Assembly (NCBI GenBank): GCA_010645155.1
Contig: CM021314.1
Location: 2,931,501 to 2,995,500 of the forward strand
Direction: 5' to 3'
Source of the DNA: Tigriopus japonicus
Lineage: Eukaryota > Arthropoda > Copepoda > Harpacticoida > Harpacticidae
DNA length: 64,000 bases
Part shown: positions 61,001 through 64,000 of the stretch, in pieces
Position numbering within the stretch: position 1 is the stretch's first letter
Layout: each line of letters starts with the position of its first letter
Translations under genes and position numbers: made by a program
The notes under the pieces: generated by a model
The model's database searches: none
What the model was told of the DNA's origin: nothing
What the model saw: only the letters and a program-made list of their open reading frames with translations

Positions 61001-61044
61001 CACTGAATCCATAGAAACACACAAGATTTGCATTTGACATCCAT
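43024..61044 (-). CDS. SPON1: F-spondin (Reeler, Spondin_N, TSP1 repeats, Kunitz)
   Basis: Twelve minus-strand exons: 61044-60847, 52943-52728, 52304-52237, 52174-51938, 51720-51516, 50966-50782, 50717-50536, 47633-47439, 47359-47045, 46690-46524, 46084-45364 and 43214-43024. All phases join to give 959 aa. Order: signal peptide (to ~24); Reeler (~25-160); Spondin_N (~175-400; [36 protein letters not shown]); TSP1-1, -2, -3 ([36 protein letters not shown]); Kunitz (651-701, six Cys, GPCRGYF with Arg at P1). A Met/Gln/Lys/Glu-rich helical linker (~715-840), then TSP1-4 and -5, complete it. F-spondins are secreted matrix proteins in axon guidance and adhesion; a Kunitz domain also occurs in insect fat-spondin. 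Start: ATG 61044 gives a signal peptide; an in-frame ATG at 61185 adds 47 residues ahead of it and is less likely. Intron 1 is 7.9 kb and hosts an IR gene. Confidence 0.94.
43329..44090. mobile_element. Foldback element in the last F-spondin intron
   Basis: Arms 43329-43581 and 43837-44090 are long inverted repeats with few mismatches. Shared runs include AAAGTTGACCCTG, AGATTTTAACTGCGCTGTC, GGAGCACTCGACTCGAT and CTAGATCCAACCAAGTGCGAGA. They surround a loop of about 255 bases that itself has weaker symmetry around TTTCGTTTATTT. No target duplication recognised. Confidence 0.85.
45048..45118 (+). repeat. tRNA-like sequence (SINE head or tRNA pseudogene)
   Basis: TAGCGCAATTGATAAGG fits a Pol III A box / D-arm. 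GGTTCGATCCC, about 38 bases on, fits a B box, with TGGG/CCCA able to form a T-arm stem. The anticodon and acceptor stems pair poorly, so a functional tRNA is unlikely. It lies in the last F-spondin intron. Confidence 0.5.
53144..53149 (-). terminator. Poly(A) signal of the nested IR gene
   Basis: TTTATT on the plus strand reads AATAAA on the minus, 36 bases after the stop at 53185. Confidence 0.65.
53185..54675 (-). CDS. Intronless ionotropic receptor nested in F-spondin intron 1
   Basis: A single open frame of 496 aa with a signal peptide (to ~24). S1 spans ~57-165, containing [20 protein letters not shown], where Arg140 occupies the place of the conserved iGluR ligand-binding Arg. TM1 is at ~177-200 ([20 protein letters not shown]), then a pore-loop region, TM2 at ~233-256, S2 at ~266-410, and TM3 at ~420-443 ([18 protein letters not shown]). 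A short cytoplasmic tail ends the protein. This is the layout of a divergent IR channel subunit; its N-terminal domain is much shorter than in the two spliced IRs of this window and overall similarity to them is low. It lies on the same strand as F-spondin, wholly inside intron 1, with its own AATAAA 36 bases after the stop. Its single-exon form suggests origin by retroposition or intron loss (inference). Confidence 0.95.
   Translation of the reverse strand: MQVARKGHPCLYFIILLVENIASCSVPIDDFEQFRNVQEASGTAFIQSCPRLSSIRNLTIRAVYDVWPPLFISPTTPMFHLELFEHICETLGLNIEYIKNPDVGVWAHKSPNGTWRGMMSLFVRDEADICVTGASMTPERTEIADFSQATTHFRSRMFVKASTTRSLNAENYIKEFSLTVWFLIVVTLIGSSLVLYMILFGLGNSHSSSSLKAMEAVYRAVLQKSTVFKKKSAALNVSIFSLLMFTLVVFSVYKCQMNAFLAVVFLTPPVRSLQDALDNGMTVAYVQGGVIEEIFSKSPEGSDRYQAHQNRLTNPLATITNLSDAILHLDSSDYALIQKIETMIHSELYPCSIIDVPDFEIKNPIVFPFKRDSAFLEPFDEQITLMKQSGLLQRLYKKHLERTLPECEEASGAVLGFANVITPFGLLAAGVVIGLAVALMETILAPKIRTNAEGEKFKIQMDSHVSIRIKLLHTILNSRLPDDEKWSRLTSILESY
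56286..56376 (+). repeat. Decayed LINE 3' end, copy 3
   Basis: Encodes [20 protein letters not shown] in frame, almost identical at DNA level to 9783-9870. It is truncated after GTAGATCAAGTG and followed by two degenerate direct copies of an AAATTTTTCGCGC...AAAAGCG unit (56383-56465). Confidence 0.6.
56480..56697 (-). repeat. tRNA-derived SINE, copy 2
   Basis: On the minus strand it starts GCGACGTGGTGTCGTGGTTA and continues GCGCAG, a clear tRNA A box (TGGTTAGCGCAG). A degraded B box (GGATTGATTCTCC) follows about 35 bases on, then a body shared with 31372-31580. Confidence 0.75.
58912..58938. repeat. TTGG microsatellite
   Basis: About six consecutive TTGG units, the last variant GTGGG. Confidence 0.85.
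60158..60768. mobile_element. Possible TIR element near F-spondin exon 1
   Basis: CAGGGTTGGG at the left and CCCAACCCTG at the right are perfect 10-bp inverted ends, each flanked by TA. The arms diverge beyond that, and the interior has no frame of note. It could be a Tc1/mariner-type MITE or chance. Confidence 0.35.
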
Positions 61045-64000
61045 TGCTAAGTTTTGGTTTACAGTTATGAAAACTTGAGAAGGAAGAGCTCCACTTTTCC
61101 AGCTTCTTCGTCCAACTAGAGTAATTGCCCACAGAAAACCCGTTCTAGAACAAGGACGGACTCGGTCGAAGCAAACGACTCTCACTCAAAAATTTGGACT
61201 TTGGTCTTGGCTTTTTTAGTCGCCGGGTTTGGCCTCAAATCGCTTAGGAACTGAAATGTGAAACGAGAATGGAACGTTTAGATTGTTTTGCGGCATTCAT
61301 CCTGTTAATCATGCTTTGGCAGAGGAGAGAGGTCTTTGTTGGAGATCCACTTTTTTGAATGGCCTTCTTCCTTCCCTTCATTTTGTATGGGAAGAAGCCG
61401 CTTCAATTATCTGTGAAAAGGCGGCTTAAACACACCAAGTTTCCTCAAATGACTGAGGAGACGAAAAAAACCGACCAAGGAAGGCTCTCTTTCAGCGTTG
61501 CGTCCGTAGTTTAAGTGTGGGAACACTTAAAGAGGTAGACGATGAGGCCACGAGGCTCTTAACAAATGGAGGGTAAACGATGCCCTGATGGCTCAAGAAA
61601 GAAAGAAAAAAAGAGAGATGGAAGAAGGAGGAGAAAAGCTCACTGCTCACATTAGAAAGAGACAATCTTGAGAGCTTTGGTGGCCCCACTGAAGGTTGTG
61701 TTAATAGAGGAACCCTTTCGAGGCATCTTCCTTCACTTGATCAGGCAGAGGAAATGTGTTTATCCATCCATCCATTCTGTTATGTGTGATGTTTTTTCCG
61801 TGTGTGAGACTGGATCCCGAGGCTCGAGGAGCCTTTTTCTTCAAGAGTTTGTAATGTGGGTAGAGGCTTAATTCTCAACCTTGGGCAAACTTTCTTCGGC
61901 AATGCTCTCAGATATTATTGAGAGAAGGCTGAAGGAAGGATCTCAGCCACTTAAAACATTGTTGGATGAGAATGGTTGCATTTGATGCGTGGCATTTGAC
62001 CAAATAATGGTCGTTGCTTTAATCCATGGACTATGGATGAGTCTTCCTTTCTTTGAACAAGAAAACAGGGCTTGAGAAGGGAAAAGAGGCTCCCCAACTT
62101 CCTAATCTTATCCGACAAGGACTACTAGAGCTTTTGGGGAAGACGAAGAAAAAGAAGAAGAAGGAGGAGGAGGAGTGTGTAAATTTCATCAATGTCAAGC
62201 AGCTAATCCGAAAATCTCTCGGCTTCTCGATCTCAACCAAGCCCGCCAATTTTTCTATACAACAACGAAAGCCATGGGTACCACATTCTGGGACGTGCAA
62301 GTAATTTATAGCCTTGGGTCCATAAGACCATGTACATAGATAGGTAATATTGATTGATCAATTGGCAAGTTTATCAACAGAGAACCCCAAATATGATGAC
62401 CCTATGAATCTACCAGGATATGTCAGGCACATATTTAAACGCAAAGGTTACCGAAACAAAATTCGCATTACAGGTAAAGTGATTGAAAAGCTAGATTGGA
62501 ATAAAACATCATTTCAGAGTTCCCCACAGGCCTTTAAGGTCAATTGCCGAATCATTTTGATAGATAGCATTTGCATCAGAGAGTCCACGGAGATCTAAAG
62601 GTTGCATGAGTGTTGTCGCCAATAAATCTTCCGAATGAATGCACTTTCCGTCCGACTTTTCGAGGTTAGTGTGCCCAAATGTGGCAAAGTCCGACAATCC
62701 TTCGAGACTTATGAAGAAATAATGGTTGCATGCACCACCGCCCTCACCAAAACAAACACACCCAACAAACAAACACCCACATCCATACTCAAGGATCATG
62801 CCCGATATGCTGCACTTTGCACCATCGAAAACAAAGGCCCCTTCTCGTTGTTGTCGTGGCTTTTGTGGTCCAACATGATGCCATCACACACATATTCAAG
62901 GTTGGCCTTTGATATCAGAACTCCAGTAACTGCTGTGCTCTCTGTCCAGAGATTGAAAGTCAATCGAGCTTGCGTTTCCTACTCAAATATGGAACCGACT
63001 ACTCAAAGTGAGTGGACAGACTCACCCATTGAGTTGTGAACGCGGTGCTTGAGCTAATTCATCATTCGAGTCAGGCTTCCTATGGACAAATATAGCTAGC
63101 TTTCTCGGTGTCCAAATGGTTTGTGGACTTGGGAACGCACACCTCGCTTGAACTTGCCAAATCGAGACCATCAACGATTGGTGATGAACCCTGTTGGCAA
63201 TGATACACTGGTCTTTGATTGAAAGAGGAGGAAGAAAAAACACCTTAGGGGTGTCTGATGCTTATCCAAGCTTTTATTTTCTCGGCCTTAGTTGCATAGG
63301 CTTAGGAAGATAATATTGTGGTTTCTTTCCTTGCCTCGTTCTTGTTACTTTGGTGGGAAAAACTCTGGATATGAGTATACAAATCAAGAGGGTATCTTTC
63401 TTCCCAGCCTTGGCGGCTTTAAGGTCGAGGTCGATACTTGATTTTTAAAGAAACCCCTTTGCTGACAGCAAACAAATATTGTAACAGAATTGAGCAAATC
63501 TCTTTCCGATTGTTTGCAGTTTGCTTTGGGTTCCTCTTGTAATTGAGTTAAAGACCAAGTTGTGGACCCCATCCTTAGTTCTCAAAGAATAGAGGCCAGG
63601 TTGAGTTCCACTCTAGATCTTTGCTATTTCGTCTCCACCCATTGGCCTCCTTTCTTACGACAAAGTATCATCCATAACGTATTCCACCCATGCCCATTGA
63701 CCTCCCTCAAAAGTAGTACAACGGAAGGAAGAGGAGCTGATGTAAATGAAGGGAACATGTTAATCACGAACAAGTCACAAGCACGCTTGGCCTTTATTTC
63801 GCCATAACAACCAAGGCCACAAACGGTCCGACCGCCTCTCATAAATGGATCACGGGGAAATAAGATGGGCACCATTCGCGAATAATGTTGAGAAGACAAT
63901 GCGAGATGGCCAAAAGATCATGCAATAAGACCATAAAGTTCTCGCCTTGTACCAGGTGGTCCAAAAGAAACGGAACACTTAAGCGTTTGATCTATAACTC
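61045..64000. other. F-spondin upstream region, no gene seen
   Basis: Should include the F-spondin promoter and 5' UTR. Simple GAA/GGA purine tract at 62140-62177. Open frames up to 134 codons overlap each other on both strands without domain, signal peptide or splice support. Confidence 0.45.

Noticed and set aside
61045..61185. Upstream in-frame ATG for F-spondin
   Set aside because: The extra 47 residues are basic and polar and would precede the signal peptide that starts at 61044.

Overview
The window is a piece of an arthropod nuclear genome, most likely a crustacean such as a copepod (inference). It has GT-AG introns, AATAAA poly(A) signals, protostome-type ionotropic receptors (IRs) and an F-spondin with an internal Kunitz domain as in arthropods. 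A 143-base N gap at 33527-33669 marks it as a draft assembly. No rRNA, operon or CRISPR is present. I see no single new multi-gene system; the novelty lies in repeat biology and gene architecture.

Layout. (1) 102-275: last coding exon of an otherwise missing plus-strand gene, with its poly(A) signal at 368. (2) 413-14968: repeat-rich intergenic DNA. It holds a 650-bp foldback element, a decayed mariner-like transposase split by a younger TIR element, an element nested in another dispersed repeat, LINE 3' tails and a tiny hAT-like MITE. (3) 15044-21075 (+): UBR1/UBR2 N-recognin E3 ligase in three exons, the last one 5 kb long. (4) 22781-27204 (+) and 38350-41237 (+): two paralogous six-exon IR genes with identical intron phases. 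The 11 kb between them holds five hAT-like elements with 8-bp target duplications (one duplication has a single mismatch), a SINE copy and the gap. (5) 43024-61044 (-): F-spondin in 12 exons (Reeler, Spondin_N, three TSP1, Kunitz, helical Met/Gln/Lys/Glu-rich linker, two TSP1; about 959 aa). Its 7.9-kb first intron contains a third, intronless IR gene (53185-54675, same strand). (6) 61045-64000: F-spondin upstream region with no recognisable gene.

Functionally, the IRs are predicted membrane ligand-gated channels or chemoreceptors, F-spondin is a secreted matrix protein, and UBR acts in cytoplasmic N-degron proteolysis. Nothing links them in a pathway. Exon borders were read by eye from splice sites and confirmed by phase arithmetic and, for the IR pair, by comparing paralogues. 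Transcript support is not available here.
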